A stretch of 64,000 nucleotides of DNA, from assembly GCA_012270065.1 (NCBI GenBank), contig JAAXJB010000122.1, positions 1 through 64,000 of the forward strand, given 5' to 3'. Under the pieces are notes generated by a model, which saw only the letters and a list, made by a program, of their open reading frames with translations, did not search any database and had not been told where the DNA came from. Each line of letters starts with the position of its first letter. The first letter of the stretch is position 1. A program made the position numbers and the translations under genes. Source of the DNA: Rubripirellula sp. (GTDB lineage Bacteria; Planctomycetota; Planctomycetia; Pirellulales; Pirellulaceae). Below are positions 27,177-36,749 of this stretch, piece by piece.

Positions 27177-28391
27177 ATGAGTAACGTTTTAAGAATTGCC
27201 CTAGTCGATCCGAACGACGCCACACGAGAATCCCTGAAGGGGATGCTTCTCGGTTTGGAGACGGTATGGCTTGAAGCAGACTGTTCACGTTACGAATTTT
27301 TTCCGGATGTTCTCGAGCAAACCACACCTGATGTCGGTGTGGTTTCACTCGATAGCAATCCGGAGCAGGCGATCGAACTGATTGAGAGGTTGACGGCAGA
27401 AATTCCTGGCACTGCCATTCTCGCTGCCAGTCGCGATACCGATGGCCAGCTGATTCTGAAAACAATTCGTGCGGGCGCTCGTGAGTTTTTGACCCTTCCG
27501 GTGTCGGACGAGGATCTGTCCGGCGCGCTTGAGAGGGTGAGCCATCAGAAATTCGGCTCGCTGGACGGGGGATCACGCAGCAGCGAAGTCATCGCAATTG
27601 CTGGAGCAACAGGTGGAGTGGGCAGCACAAGCACTGCTGTCAACCTTGGTTGTGTACTCGCTGAAAACACGATGAACAGCGTGGCATTACTTGATCTTGA
27701 TCTGGCTCTCGGCGATGCAGATGTATTTCTGGACTCGATCCCTGATTACACTCTCGCAGATGTCGTTCAAAACGTATCCAGACTCGATATCCAACTTCTG
27801 AAACGCTCACTCACGAAGCACAGCAGCGGACTTTACCTGCTCCCAAGACCGGTTGAGTTACACGATACGAATGCAATCAGCCATGACAATATCCGCAAAG
27901 TCATCGGGCTTTTGAAAGCTTCTTTCACTCACTTGATCATCGACCTCTCAAAGACATACAGTCCAATCGACATGGCTGCGATTGAGAGTGCGTCCAAGGT
28001 AGTTCTGATAACCCAACTGGACTTGCCCTGTCTACGTAACGTGGTTCGACTGATGATGAGTTTTGAGGAGATGGATGACCTTCAGGACAAAGTCGAGATT
28101 GTTGTGAATCGGGCGGGATTGGATTCAGGCCAGATCAGCCTTAAAAAGGCAAAGGAAACACTGGGGCGGGACATATTCGCGTTACTGCCAAATGACTATC
28201 GGACGATGGTTGAGGTCCGAAACAACGGTGTTCCGTTGATTGTTCAGGCTCCACGCGCTGGTATCACACATGCGATTCGTGAGCTTGCATCCAAGCTTGA
28301 TGGAGCCAATCAGCGTTTTGAAAAAGAGGGCACAGCTGCTTCAAAAGCAGGCGAGAGCAAGTGGAAAAAGTTCTGGCCCGGCACAAAGTGA
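27177..28391 (+). CDS. cpaE: Tad pilus localisation protein CpaE/TadZ (MinD-like, atypical)
   Basis: A 404-residue cytoplasmic protein. An N-terminal receiver-like domain (about 5-125) lacks the acceptor Asp: the position after PDVGVV is Ser57. A MinD/ParA-type P-loop domain follows (from ~137). Its Walker A region reads GATGGVGST, so both Lys of the deviant KGGxGK motif are absent (Thr145 and Ser150). The switch-like motif LLDLDLALGDADVF is conserved. CpaE/TadZ proteins are known to be atypical ATPases that place the pilus machine in the cell. It is the last gene of the locus here; the motor ATPase and platform genes (cpaF, tadB, tadC) do not follow. Confidence 0.9.
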   Translation: MSNVLRIALVDPNDATRESLKGMLLGLETVWLEADCSRYEFFPDVLEQTTPDVGVVSLDSNPEQAIELIERLTAEIPGTAILAASRDTDGQLILKTIRAGAREFLTLPVSDEDLSGALERVSHQKFGSLDGGSRSSEVIAIAGATGGVGSTSTAVNLGCVLAENTMNSVALLDLDLALGDADVFLDSIPDYTLADVVQNVSRLDIQLLKRSLTKHSSGLYLLPRPVELHDTNAISHDNIRKVIGLLKASFTHLIIDLSKTYSPIDMAAIESASKVVLITQLDLPCLRNVVRLMMSFEEMDDLQDKVEIVVNRAGLDSGQISLKKAKETLGRDIFALLPNDYRTMVEVRNNGVPLIVQAPRAGITHAIRELASKLDGANQRFEKEGTAASKAGESKWKKFWPGTK

Positions 28392-28445
28392 ACCTGCGTT
28401 CCCTGAAGCGGACCATGTCTGTTCTGGTCGAATCATATTCTGATT

Positions 28446-29924
28446 CTAGAGACTTTGATTTTCTACCCAACGAATCAGGCTCCGAACCATCACGCCTGTT
28501 GCTCCGGCGTCTCGGGACGGTTTAGGTGTGTCTGCAAACGCGGGTCCGGCAATGTCCAAGTGAACCCATGGCACATCACCCACAAAGTTTTCAAGAAACT
28601 TCGCCGCGGTGATGGCGCCACCCCAGCGACCCTCACCCACATTCTTGATATCTGCCACTTTGCTTTTGACCTTTTCATCAAAAAGATCGAACATTGGAAG
28701 TTGCCAGACCAGTTCGCCTTCGTCAGTGGCCGCTGACTGGACTTCGTCACACAGAGTCTGGTCATTTGTCATCATACCCGCGACATCGGTTCCCAGGGCG
28801 ACCATGCATGCCCCGGTCAGAGTAGCAAGATCAACCATCGCTCTCGGCTCGTTCTGTATAGCAACGTCCAGAGTATCCGCGAGTACAACACGTCCCTCGG
28901 CATCTGTGTTATGAATCTCAATTGTCTTCCCACTTCGGGTTTCAATGACATCACCCAATTTGTAGCTATCACCACTAACCATATTCTCGGCGAGACCACA
29001 AAGCCCGATCACATTGCACTTCAGCCCCATCTTTGCAATGCCATGAAGCACGCCAACAACTGTGGCGGCACCTGCCATATCACATTTCATGTCGATCATT
29101 CCGGCGCTGGGTTTGAGCGATAACCCACCGCTATCGAAGGTGACGCCTTTGCCAACCAGTGCCAATGGTTTCTCTGAGCCGCCTGCGTCATATCTGAGCA
29201 TCAAGAGTCGTGGTGATTTTGAAGATCCAGCACCAACAGCCAGGATGGCCCTGCAACCCTCCGCAATCAACCGCTGTTCATCCCAAACTTCAACCTTGAC
29301 TGCAGTGCCCTCGAATAGGGCGGTTACTTTTTCTGCAAAACTCTCGGGATAAACGACAGCCGGTGGCTCGTTCACCAATCTTTTGGTTTGGATGATTGAT
29401 TCTCCGACAGCCCGTCCACGCTGCACTTTCCCATCCGCGATCCCAAAAAAGAGAATTCTTTCGGGGATGATCAGTGCCGGCTCGGACTGATAGATGGCCT
29501 GTTGGTCACATCCTGAAAGAACGCCTGCAACGATCGCATCATGGAAACTCTCCGGAAAACACTCTCCAAGTGCAACTACAACCGTCCCCCGGGGACGGTC
29601 TCCAAGGCGTCGAACAATCATCGAGCCTGACTCAAAAGCCGACTGCCTATCCGGGTCACAGGAACCCAAGCCCACCACCAGCAGCATCCGGGGACCACTG
29701 TCAGCTGGCAAAGCAAGCAGCGTCAACTCACCTTTTTTACCGAGGATTTCCCCGTTTGAAACCAGGCCTTCGATCCACCCCCCCGTCTCCTGGTTGACTG
29801 CCTGAAGTGTTGACGACAGGCTACCCTCTTGAGTCAAGCCTACAACCAGAACATCACATGATTGCCCTGAAATTTCGGCAAGGTTCGAGATTTCGGGCGA
29901 CGGAATGGGATTGCTGTCCAGCAT
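28446..29924 (-). CDS. pepA: Leucyl aminopeptidase (M17)
   Basis: Zinc/manganese aminopeptidase of the cytoplasm that removes N-terminal residues from peptides. The 492-residue protein starts at ATG 29924 (a farther GTG at 29972 is less likely). The M17 C-terminal catalytic domain is unmistakable: GKGVTFDSGG, MKCDMAGAA and the signature NTDAEGRVVLAD, which carry the metal ligands and catalytic Lys/Arg. The N-terminal third is the variable PepA domain. It converges with cpaE, 55 bp apart, with only a weak 6-bp hairpin (GAATCA/TGATTC) between them. Likely a single-gene unit. Confidence 0.93.
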   Translation of the reverse strand: MLDSNPIPSPEISNLAEISGQSCDVLVVGLTQEGSLSSTLQAVNQETGGWIEGLVSNGEILGKKGELTLLALPADSGPRMLLVVGLGSCDPDRQSAFESGSMIVRRLGDRPRGTVVVALGECFPESFHDAIVAGVLSGCDQQAIYQSEPALIIPERILFFGIADGKVQRGRAVGESIIQTKRLVNEPPAVVYPESFAEKVTALFEGTAVKVEVWDEQRLIAEGCRAILAVGAGSSKSPRLLMLRYDAGGSEKPLALVGKGVTFDSGGLSLKPSAGMIDMKCDMAGAATVVGVLHGIAKMGLKCNVIGLCGLAENMVSGDSYKLGDVIETRSGKTIEIHNTDAEGRVVLADTLDVAIQNEPRAMVDLATLTGACMVALGTDVAGMMTNDQTLCDEVQSAATDEGELVWQLPMFDLFDEKVKSKVADIKNVGEGRWGGAITAAKFLENFVGDVPWVHLDIAGPAFADTPKPSRDAGATGVMVRSLIRWVENQSL

Positions 29925-30051
29925 AAGTATTTCAGGTGGTTGTGGATGAAAGGGGCAAGATGGCCGATACACGGGTATCGTTAGTCTATGTTGCCGAAGG
30001 CGGTTATCCTAGCCTTCCTGATTTGGCTTCCAACACCATCCGCGTGCAAGA

Positions 30052-31896
30052 GTGTTTCCACCAGTGAAGCATCGTTCAACCCGAGACGCCACCGAGGATC
30101 TGCGAAAAGGCGGATACCTGATCCAGATCGACGATGAAGTCGAATCCCATCTGGAAATGGCCGAAATCCAGCGGCGTGTCTATGCCAACGGTGGTCCAGC
30201 AATCTTGTTCAACAGCATCCGTGGGTGCCAGTTCCCAGCCGTTTCAAATCTGTTCGGCTCAATTGAACAGGCCCGATATCTTTTCCGGGACACTCTTGAA
30301 GCAGTACGACGTCTGATTGAAGTAAAAATCGACCCGTCAGCTCTCCCAAGGAATCCGCTCCGCTATGCAGGTGTTCCGCTGACAGCTCTGACCATGCTAC
30401 CTCGTAAAGTCAGCCGCGGACCGGTTCAGAAAGCGACTTGCGCGATTCATGATTTGCCTGCCATCAAATGCTGGCCTGACGATGGTGGCGCTTTCGTCAC
30501 TCTGCCACAGGTGCTAAGTGATGACCCCAATGCAATGTCAAATCTCATGCGCGTCAACCTTGGTATGTACCGCGTGCAACTCTCGGGCAATGACTATGAA
30601 CCCGATCAGGAGGTAGGCCTTCATTACCAGATCCATCGGGGTATGGGTGTCCATCATCGTGCGGCATTGGATCGAGGCAAGCCTCTCCGAGTAGCAATCA
30701 CAGTGGGAGGAAGTCCCGCAATGTCTGTTGCTGCAGTCATGCCGCTGCCTGAGGGTCTGACCGAATTGACCTTCGGAGGTGCTTTATCTGGTCGTCGAAT
30801 CCGGATGATCACCGGCAATCACGCTCCCGTCTATGCAGACGCCGACTTCGCAATTGTAGGGTCAATCAATCCCAACCAGACAAAACCGGAAGGACCCTTC
30901 GGAGATCATCTCGGTTATTACAGTCTGAAACATGAATTTCCTGTCATGCAGGTTGAACATGTCTGGCACCGCAAGGATGCCATTTGGCCATTCACAGTTG
31001 TTGGCCGTCCACCTCAGGAAGACACAACGTTTGGTCAATTGATCCATGATCTCACTGACCCGATCATTCCAACGGTCATTCCCGGCGTGAAAGCTGTACA
31101 TGCCGTGGATGCAGCAGGCGTGCACCCTCTGCTACTCGCCGTCGGCAGTGAACGATACATGCCGTATCTGGAAAGACCAGAACCACAGGAATTGCTGACA
31201 CAGGCAAATGCGATTCTTGGAAATGGGCAACTTTCTCTGGCGAAATACCTGTTCATCACAGATGATCCGGACAATCAACTCGACATCCATGACATCGATG
31301 CCTTCCTGAACCATATTCTGTCTCGTGTGGACTGGAAACGCGACTTGCATTTCCAGACAAGAACCACGATTGACACACTCGACTATTCCGGACGTGGATT
31401 CAATCAGGGTTCAAAAGTTGTGATTGCGGCGACCGGCACCCCACAGCGCACCCTGGCATCAAATCCGCCGCAGGATCTGCACCTTCCTGACGGTTTCAGA
31501 AATCCAAGAATTGTCGCTCCCGGTATCCTTGCAATCGAAGCACCGCGTTTTTCCGGACCTGAATCTGTCAAAGACACTCAAAACTTCGTTCAGCAAATGG
31601 AAAATGGCATTCAGCTCGACGCTCTGCCATTGATCACCCTTGTTGATGACAGTGATTTCACTGCCCGGTCCATGGGCAATTGGCTGTGGACCACATTCAC
31701 CCGCAGCAATCCTGCCTGCGACATCGACGGCATCGGGGCAAAGTCTGTCAATAAACACTGGGGTTGCAGTGGTTCGCTGGTAATCGATGCAAGGATCAAG
31801 CCGCACCATGCACCACCGCTCATTGAAGATGCGCAGGTGACAGCGAAGGTTGATGCCCGGGCAACGCGCGGTGGTGAACTGGCAAAGTACCTGTGA
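30052..31896 (+). CDS. UbiD-family decarboxylase
   Basis: A 614-residue enzyme of the prenylated-FMN-dependent UbiD family, which decarboxylates aromatic acids, usually in quinone biosynthesis. The N-terminal segment (VESHLEMAEIQRRVYANGGPAILF), the central MPLPEGLTELTFGGAL region, and the PEGPFGDHLGYYS motif with catalytic Glu are conserved. It is longer than E. coli UbiD (~500), with a C-terminal extension common in planctomycete and Bacteroidetes members. The frame is closed by a stop at 30019-30021, so the start must be GTG 30052 or GTG 30064; the latter has AAGAG upstream. A related amidohydrolase lies nearby (see 32749-33942), which suggests menaquinone formation by the futalosine route, but this is inference. 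Confidence 0.88.
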   Translation: MFPPVKHRSTRDATEDLRKGGYLIQIDDEVESHLEMAEIQRRVYANGGPAILFNSIRGCQFPAVSNLFGSIEQARYLFRDTLEAVRRLIEVKIDPSALPRNPLRYAGVPLTALTMLPRKVSRGPVQKATCAIHDLPAIKCWPDDGGAFVTLPQVLSDDPNAMSNLMRVNLGMYRVQLSGNDYEPDQEVGLHYQIHRGMGVHHRAALDRGKPLRVAITVGGSPAMSVAAVMPLPEGLTELTFGGALSGRRIRMITGNHAPVYADADFAIVGSINPNQTKPEGPFGDHLGYYSLKHEFPVMQVEHVWHRKDAIWPFTVVGRPPQEDTTFGQLIHDLTDPIIPTVIPGVKAVHAVDAAGVHPLLLAVGSERYMPYLERPEPQELLTQANAILGNGQLSLAKYLFITDDPDNQLDIHDIDAFLNHILSRVDWKRDLHFQTRTTIDTLDYSGRGFNQGSKVVIAATGTPQRTLASNPPQDLHLPDGFRNPRIVAPGILAIEAPRFSGPESVKDTQNFVQQMENGIQLDALPLITLVDDSDFTARSMGNWLWTTFTRSNPACDIDGIGAKSVNKHWGCSGSLVIDARIKPHHAPPLIEDAQVTAKVDARATRGGELAKYL

Positions 31897-31945
31897 ATAA
31901 AACACCTGTGAATTTTGTTCTACAACACACTTGAATTAGTCCAAC

Positions 31946-32752
31946 ATGTCCACACTGCAAAAAGTTTTTGATTGCCCAGAACCAGTCGCACTGATCACAG
32001 GCAGCGGATCACGAAGGGTGGGCAGATCCATTGCAATCCACCTCGCACAACTCGGTTGCCGGATCGCGTTGCATGCCAATACAAGCGTCGAACAAGCGGA
32101 AGAACTGGCAGGGTATTTGCGTGATACCCACTCGAAGCAGGTGATCGTCACAAAGGGCAGCCTTTGCGACGAAGGGACGCCCGAGCAACTGGTGCACGAG
32201 ACTGTCAGCACCTTCGATCGGCTTGACATTCTGGTCAACAGTGCTGCAATCTGGCGGCCCACTCCCCTCGAGGAGGTGACAGCAAGGGAAATCAGGGAGT
32301 ACTTCGAAATCAATTCTGTTGCTTCCTTCCTGTGTGCCAAGGCAGCAGGTTTGCAAATGGTGGAACAATCCATGGGAGGCTCCATCATCAATGTGGGCGA
32401 CTGGGCCACGGTCCGACCTTATCTGGATCATGCCGCTTACTTCCCGAGCAAGGGTGCGATTGAAACCATGACTCGATCGCTTGCAGTGGAATTCGGACAT
32501 CGAAATCATCGTGTCCGCGTGAATTGCATTCAGCCGGGCCCGGTTCTGCTGGGAGAAGATGCAACTGACGCATTCGCCGAGAAAATGGCAACCAGCACAC
32601 TCACGCGAAAAGTAGGAACACCAGAACACGTGGCGCATGCCGCTCAATTTCTATGTGAAAATGATTTTGTGACTGGTGTCTGCCTGCCGGTTGATGGAGG
32701 ACGCAGCATCTTTGCCCCCGATGGAATCCAAGTCGGACTCAATAGTGGCTAA
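31946..32752 (+). CDS. Short-chain dehydrogenase, pteridine-reductase-like
   Basis: A 268-residue Rossmann oxidoreductase. The nucleotide motif TGSGSRRVG is at the N-terminus; NSAAIW replaces the usual NNAG. The catalytic region reads NVGDWATVRPYLDHAAYFPSKGA. It has the YxxxK of the family, but Asp where most short-chain dehydrogenases have Ser, as in pteridine reductases (PTR1/FolM). The Arg pair after the Gly-rich loop also suggests NADPH use. I therefore call it a pteridine/dihydrofolate reductase-like SDR; the substrate is inferred. It follows the UbiD-family gene by 49 bp, and its stop codon overlaps that of the convergent amidohydrolase by 2 bases. Confidence 0.85.
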   Translation: MSTLQKVFDCPEPVALITGSGSRRVGRSIAIHLAQLGCRIALHANTSVEQAEELAGYLRDTHSKQVIVTKGSLCDEGTPEQLVHETVSTFDRLDILVNSAAIWRPTPLEEVTAREIREYFEINSVASFLCAKAAGLQMVEQSMGGSIINVGDWATVRPYLDHAAYFPSKGAIETMTRSLAVEFGHRNHRVRVNCIQPGPVLLGEDATDAFAEKMATSTLTRKVGTPEHVAHAAQFLCENDFVTGVCLPVDGGRSIFAPDGIQVGLNSG

Positions 32753-33942
32753 CTGATATTGTTTCCGATGGGATGGTACGGATTTGCTGCGAAATCCCTG
32801 TACAAGTCATCGACTCTGGATGCTGTCGTTCGTACGGTTCCCAATTTTGCGAGGGACCCGGATCCAATGGAGCCCAAGTTGCTGCGTCCCAACGCCTGGC
32901 TACCCGACCAGGTAGCCATTTCCAATACGGATGCAGGCTGCAAATCACTTCGATGCCGCCACAAAAACTGCGCCTCACTCCACAGATTCAGATCCGGATT
33001 ACTTGCTCGCGAATCAGTCCCCAAGGCAACCCGTACGCCATGGGCCAGCATCTCCGCCACCGGATGCTCGTCATACTGAAAAAAATGATGTGTTCGCGGA
33101 CAATAAACAACTGTGATATGAGGGTGGGCTGCCAACGCCTCAATCTCGGAAGTTCTGAGATCGTTCGCATGTATCATCAGTGAACGTGGTGCTCTGGCCA
33201 GCCGCTCAATCAGACCCAGGAACGGATTACCCGGCCATGGAAACAGGTGGTCTTGCCAGACCCCCATGGACCTCAAGGCCTCTGCAAACGGTCCGGTACC
33301 GGCTTCAAGCAGTTCCCGCTCGTCCGGAGACTCGGCAACATGCATCACCAGTGGACGACTCTGCTTGACAACCAGATCAAGGCATTCATCGATGGTTTCC
33401 AGCGAAGTAGAATAAGGAGCATGAGGGCTGACGCCCCGGCTGCCATCAAATCCGAGATGGGCGTTGGCGGCTGCGAGACGTTCGCTTCCCCGCGATGAAT
33501 TCAGCCCCAATACCTCCGCGAAAGAAATCAAATCCACTCCATGCGTGTCAGCTGGATACTGACAGGGTGTTGTCGCGATTTCGCCCACCAGACAGGTACC
33601 TGTTTGAGCCAATTCACGGATACCACAATCAATGGCAGCACGACGATTTGATTCATTGGAGGCAACTCGCGTCGTGACAACCTGACCAATCCACTTGGAT
33701 AATGAAATTCCTGAATCGCCAATGGGTTCCTGACAATCTGAAAACTCAAGATGGGTATGCGCATTAACCAGACCGGGAAGAATCGCGACATCACCAAGAT
33801 CCCGGTACGGAGCGGATGGAGTGCCTGCTCCCAATGCAACAACGCATCCGTTCTCGACTTTTACCCATCCACCATGAATGGGTTCACTGGTGACAGGAAC
33901 GACCCACCGCGCGGATAGCACCTGACTGTGACTCTTGATCAT
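32749..33942 (-). CDS. Amidohydrolase, aminodeoxyfutalosine-deaminase-like
   Basis: A 397-residue metal-dependent deaminase of the amidohydrolase superfamily. Metal ligands are visible: NAHTHLEFS (HxH), the His of MHVAES, the His of MIHANDL, and the Asp of LGTDSRAS. SPHAPYS supplies a substrate-contacting His. The set fits the chlorohydrolase/aminodeoxyfutalosine deaminase branch, in which the protein acts in the futalosine route to menaquinone. Its ATG at 33940-33942 overlaps the ATG of the divergent glycosylase gene on the other strand, so there is no free promoter space between the two. It converges with the SDR gene. Confidence 0.85.
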   Translation of the reverse strand: MIKSHSQVLSARWVVPVTSEPIHGGWVKVENGCVVALGAGTPSAPYRDLGDVAILPGLVNAHTHLEFSDCQEPIGDSGISLSKWIGQVVTTRVASNESNRRAAIDCGIRELAQTGTCLVGEIATTPCQYPADTHGVDLISFAEVLGLNSSRGSERLAAANAHLGFDGSRGVSPHAPYSTSLETIDECLDLVVKQSRPLVMHVAESPDERELLEAGTGPFAEALRSMGVWQDHLFPWPGNPFLGLIERLARAPRSLMIHANDLRTSEIEALAAHPHITVVYCPRTHHFFQYDEHPVAEMLAHGVRVALGTDSRASNPDLNLWSEAQFLWRHRSDLQPASVLEMATWSGSQALGRSNLGSIGSGSLAKLGTVRTTASRVDDLYRDFAANPYHPIGNNIS

Positions 33943-34591
33943 GAAAAAACCTTGTTTACAAAGTCGATTACCGGCTTCATTCTACGACCGTGATCCTTCA
34001 CAGGTCGCACGTGACCTTCTGGGCATGTGGCTCATGAGAAAAATTCAGGGTAACTGGATTGGTGGCTGCATTGTGGAAACCGAGGCCTATCTCGCCAGTG
34101 GTGACCCGGCCAGTCACAGCGCGAGAGGAAAAACACCCGGAAATACTTCCATGTTCGGCCCGCCTGGCACATTGTACGTCTATCCAATCCATGCCAACCA
34201 TTGCATGAATGCTGTAACACAATCATTGGGAACCGGCAGCGCTGTGCTGATCCGTGCGATTGAACCGTTTTGTGGACTTCCCACCATGCAAGCCAACCGA
34301 GGAACCAGTCATCCGGGAAAGCTCACCAGCGGTCCCGGAATGCTCTGTCAGGCGCTTGACGTTGATCGATCGCTTGACGGAGCGAGCCTCACTCATTCTT
34401 CCCACGTCGGTATTTTTTTCAGTGGTCAAACCGTTACCCAATTCTGTCAAACTGGCCGTATCGGCGTCACGAGGGCGCAAAAAAGAAAACTCCGCTTTTT
34501 TACTGATGGGAACTGGTATGTCAGTGGTCGTCGCAAAGACCATCGAACACCGCCTGCACGACCCGCTCAGAAACTTTCCGGGGAAACGTGA
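33941..34591 (+). CDS. 3-methyladenine DNA glycosylase (AAG/MPG family)
   Basis: A 216-residue DNA-repair enzyme that excises alkylated purines. Family motifs: SFYDRDPSQVARDLLG, the catalytic Glu in GGCIVETEAY, HSARGKTPGNTSMFGPPG, YPIHANHCMN and SGPGMLCQAL. It is the Mpg/AAG fold rather than AlkA or Tag. ATG 33941 is preferred; a TTG 6 bases upstream exists. Its start codon shares bases with the start codon of the amidohydrolase on the opposite strand, in the palindrome TCATGA. Last ~30 residues are Arg/Lys-rich. Confidence 0.92.
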   Translation: MKKPCLQSRLPASFYDRDPSQVARDLLGMWLMRKIQGNWIGGCIVETEAYLASGDPASHSARGKTPGNTSMFGPPGTLYVYPIHANHCMNAVTQSLGTGSAVLIRAIEPFCGLPTMQANRGTSHPGKLTSGPGMLCQALDVDRSLDGASLTHSSHVGIFFSGQTVTQFCQTGRIGVTRAQKRKLRFFTDGNWYVSGRRKDHRTPPARPAQKLSGET

Positions 34592-35028
34592 TTGGATCGA
34601 GTGAAATGCACACTCAGTAAAACTCCAGGTGGATCCATCGAGCTGAATTCAGCCACAAAAGCCACATACAACCCTTTCAATCCGAAAATGCTCTCTGACC
34701 GATTACGATCAGAGGCATGATGACGATTCGCGCGTTGAGTCCTTTTCTCACGGAGTCCATGTGGCGGTACAGACGAAACGCGGACATTGCAATGAACACT
34801 GTCTATCAACACAACCGATTTTTCAACGGTGGGCCGTTGGTGAGGATACCACGAACCACTGCAGAATGAGCATGAGTTGCCTGACAGGGTCAAGAGGCAT
34901 GAGTCACTGCCAATGCGGTGTGGCTTTCGGCAACAGTCGTGGTCCGAGGACGATCTCTGTTCATTCCCAAATCCCGCTGCCCTCATTCAAAAAGGCAGCG
35001 TCGTGATGGCTGAAAGGAATGAAGTGCC
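34592..35028. other. Intergenic stretch with no recognised gene
   Basis: About 437 bp between the glycosylase and the porin. The frames found on both strands are short, rich in Cys, Ser, Arg and His, and look like shadow frames. No terminator or known RNA motif was recognised. It presumably holds the promoter of the porin gene; AAAGGA about 11 bases before ATG 35029 may be its ribosome site. Confidence 0.6.
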
Positions 35029-36678
35029 ATGCGAACCGGTCTATGCCCGTGCGCGTTAACTGTCGCTGCAGGGATCACAATTCTTGTGATTCTCGACCGC
35101 TTGAATTCCGAATCAGCGCATGCAGTCGAACCGATCGTTGTCGAAGACATCATTTTCGACAGTGAAAGCGATAACGAATCATCACCGTCCGACCTTGTGA
35201 AGCCCTATTTCATCCCTTCAGAGCACGTAGCAAGAAAGCAGGAAAACGCGCCGTCATTGGCTCCTACCGCCATCGTTGAGCCAGAAACACCCCCGAGCCT
35301 GGCTGTTTCCGATCAACATCGGCATCAATGCTGCACCAGCCAAATTCATTGTGCACAAAACGCAATGCGTGATGCATACCGTTGCCTCTTTTTCGAAAAT
35401 GACTTTCGTTACCTGAGCGATCCATGCTACCGCGGCACCTTTTATCCGGGTGACGGCTTCAAGAACCTTGCCCAAAAACGACTTGATTTAGGTGGAGAAG
35501 CGCGGATTCGTTTTCAGGCAGACAGGAACATTGCCGGAAGTGGACTAAGCGGAGCAAATGATGACTACTTTCTGACCAGAGTCCGGCTTTATTCCGACTA
35601 CCAATTCAACGACTGGTTCCGGATCTACGCTGAGTATCTTCACGGCAGCAACAGCACCGACCTTTTGCCAGAAATGTCAGAAAACCCATCGCTGGATCGC
35701 GTACAAAATGCCTTTTTCGATACGCAACTCACCGAAACATTGAGTGTTCGGATTGGCCGCCAAGAGCAATCCTATGGTTCCCAGAGGCTCATATCACCGC
35801 TGGATTGGGTAAATGATCGACGAACCTTTGATGGGGTCAAAGCGATGCATCAAGGCGATCGATGGCAAACAAATATTTTCTACTTGAATCCCGTAGGAAA
35901 TTCTCTGTCCGGAACAGACTTGAATGAAGCCGACCGGCAAATTGACTTCTACGGACTCTTTGCAACACGTCCAGTATCGAAACACATGAGTATCGATGCC
36001 TATTATCTGGGGCTCAACAACAACCGTGAACAATTTGAGTACCAGACCATTGGCTCGCGTGTATTCGGTGAAACAGACTCAGGTCGCCTGTATGCTTTGG
36101 AGGGAGCGTACCAGTTTGGAAGCAACAGTCCCGGATACGGAAATCACAATGCAGCGTTTATGACTGCAGGAATGGGACACCGCTTGGGACGGCTCTGCCC
36201 TCAGCAAACAGGCGAGGCAAGGTTGTGGTTATGGTACGACTGGGCATCAGGCGATGACGAAATCCCAGCCGCCAGAGGCGACAATGGTTTCGATGCCCTA
36301 TTTCCCCAATCGCATTGGTACCTCGGCTTCATGGATCTGTTTGGACGCCGGAACATCAACGACATCAGCATTCAATTCAGCACCCCTATTCTCAGCTCAA
36401 AGCTCCAATTTGTTCTCTGGTACCACTACTTTTTCCTCGACCAGAAAACCACTCCCTATAACACGGACATGACTGCTTTCAATCCTGATCACGCGGCGGC
36501 CGATCGCCACTTGGGTCAGGAACTGGACATACTTTTCAATTTGCGAGTGAATCCAAGGAACGAATTACTTCTTGGTTATTCTTTCTTCAAATCAGGAAAG
36601 TACTATCAACTCACCCCAGGATCCCCATCTGATGCTGATGGACAGTTTCTGTACCTTCAGTACCAGACTCGGTTCTAA
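35029..36678 (+). CDS. Alginate-export-type outer-membrane porin
   Basis: A 549-residue exported protein. A signal peptide (about residues 1-32) is followed by a Cys/His-containing segment (about 60-150) of unknown role. The alginate_export beta-barrel begins near residue 155 (DLGGEARIRFQADRN) and continues with alternating hydrophobic strands: FRIYAEYLHG, VRIGRQEQSYGSQRLISPLDW, FDGVKAMHQG. It ends in the aromatic C-terminal YLQYQTRF typical of outer-membrane barrels. Related barrels export alginate or take up small organic molecules; the cargo here is unknown. The gene stands alone on its strand. Confidence 0.88.
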   Translation: MRTGLCPCALTVAAGITILVILDRLNSESAHAVEPIVVEDIIFDSESDNESSPSDLVKPYFIPSEHVARKQENAPSLAPTAIVEPETPPSLAVSDQHRHQCCTSQIHCAQNAMRDAYRCLFFENDFRYLSDPCYRGTFYPGDGFKNLAQKRLDLGGEARIRFQADRNIAGSGLSGANDDYFLTRVRLYSDYQFNDWFRIYAEYLHGSNSTDLLPEMSENPSLDRVQNAFFDTQLTETLSVRIGRQEQSYGSQRLISPLDWVNDRRTFDGVKAMHQGDRWQTNIFYLNPVGNSLSGTDLNEADRQIDFYGLFATRPVSKHMSIDAYYLGLNNNREQFEYQTIGSRVFGETDSGRLYALEGAYQFGSNSPGYGNHNAAFMTAGMGHRLGRLCPQQTGEARLWLWYDWASGDDEIPAARGDNGFDALFPQSHWYLGFMDLFGRRNINDISIQFSTPILSSKLQFVLWYHYFFLDQKTTPYNTDMTAFNPDHAAADRHLGQELDILFNLRVNPRNELLLGYSFFKSGKYYQLTPGSPSDADGQFLYLQYQTRF

Positions 36679-36749
36679 TCCGTTCATGGACTCCATACGC
36701 TGCAAAACATGGTTCCGAAGTACGTGCTGACCAGAAAAAGACAGTGCGA

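Noticed and set aside
34567-34986. Minus-strand frame of 139 codons between the glycosylase and the porin
   Set aside because: Rich in Cys, Ser, Arg and His, no plausible start signal, and no domain; looks like a chance frame.
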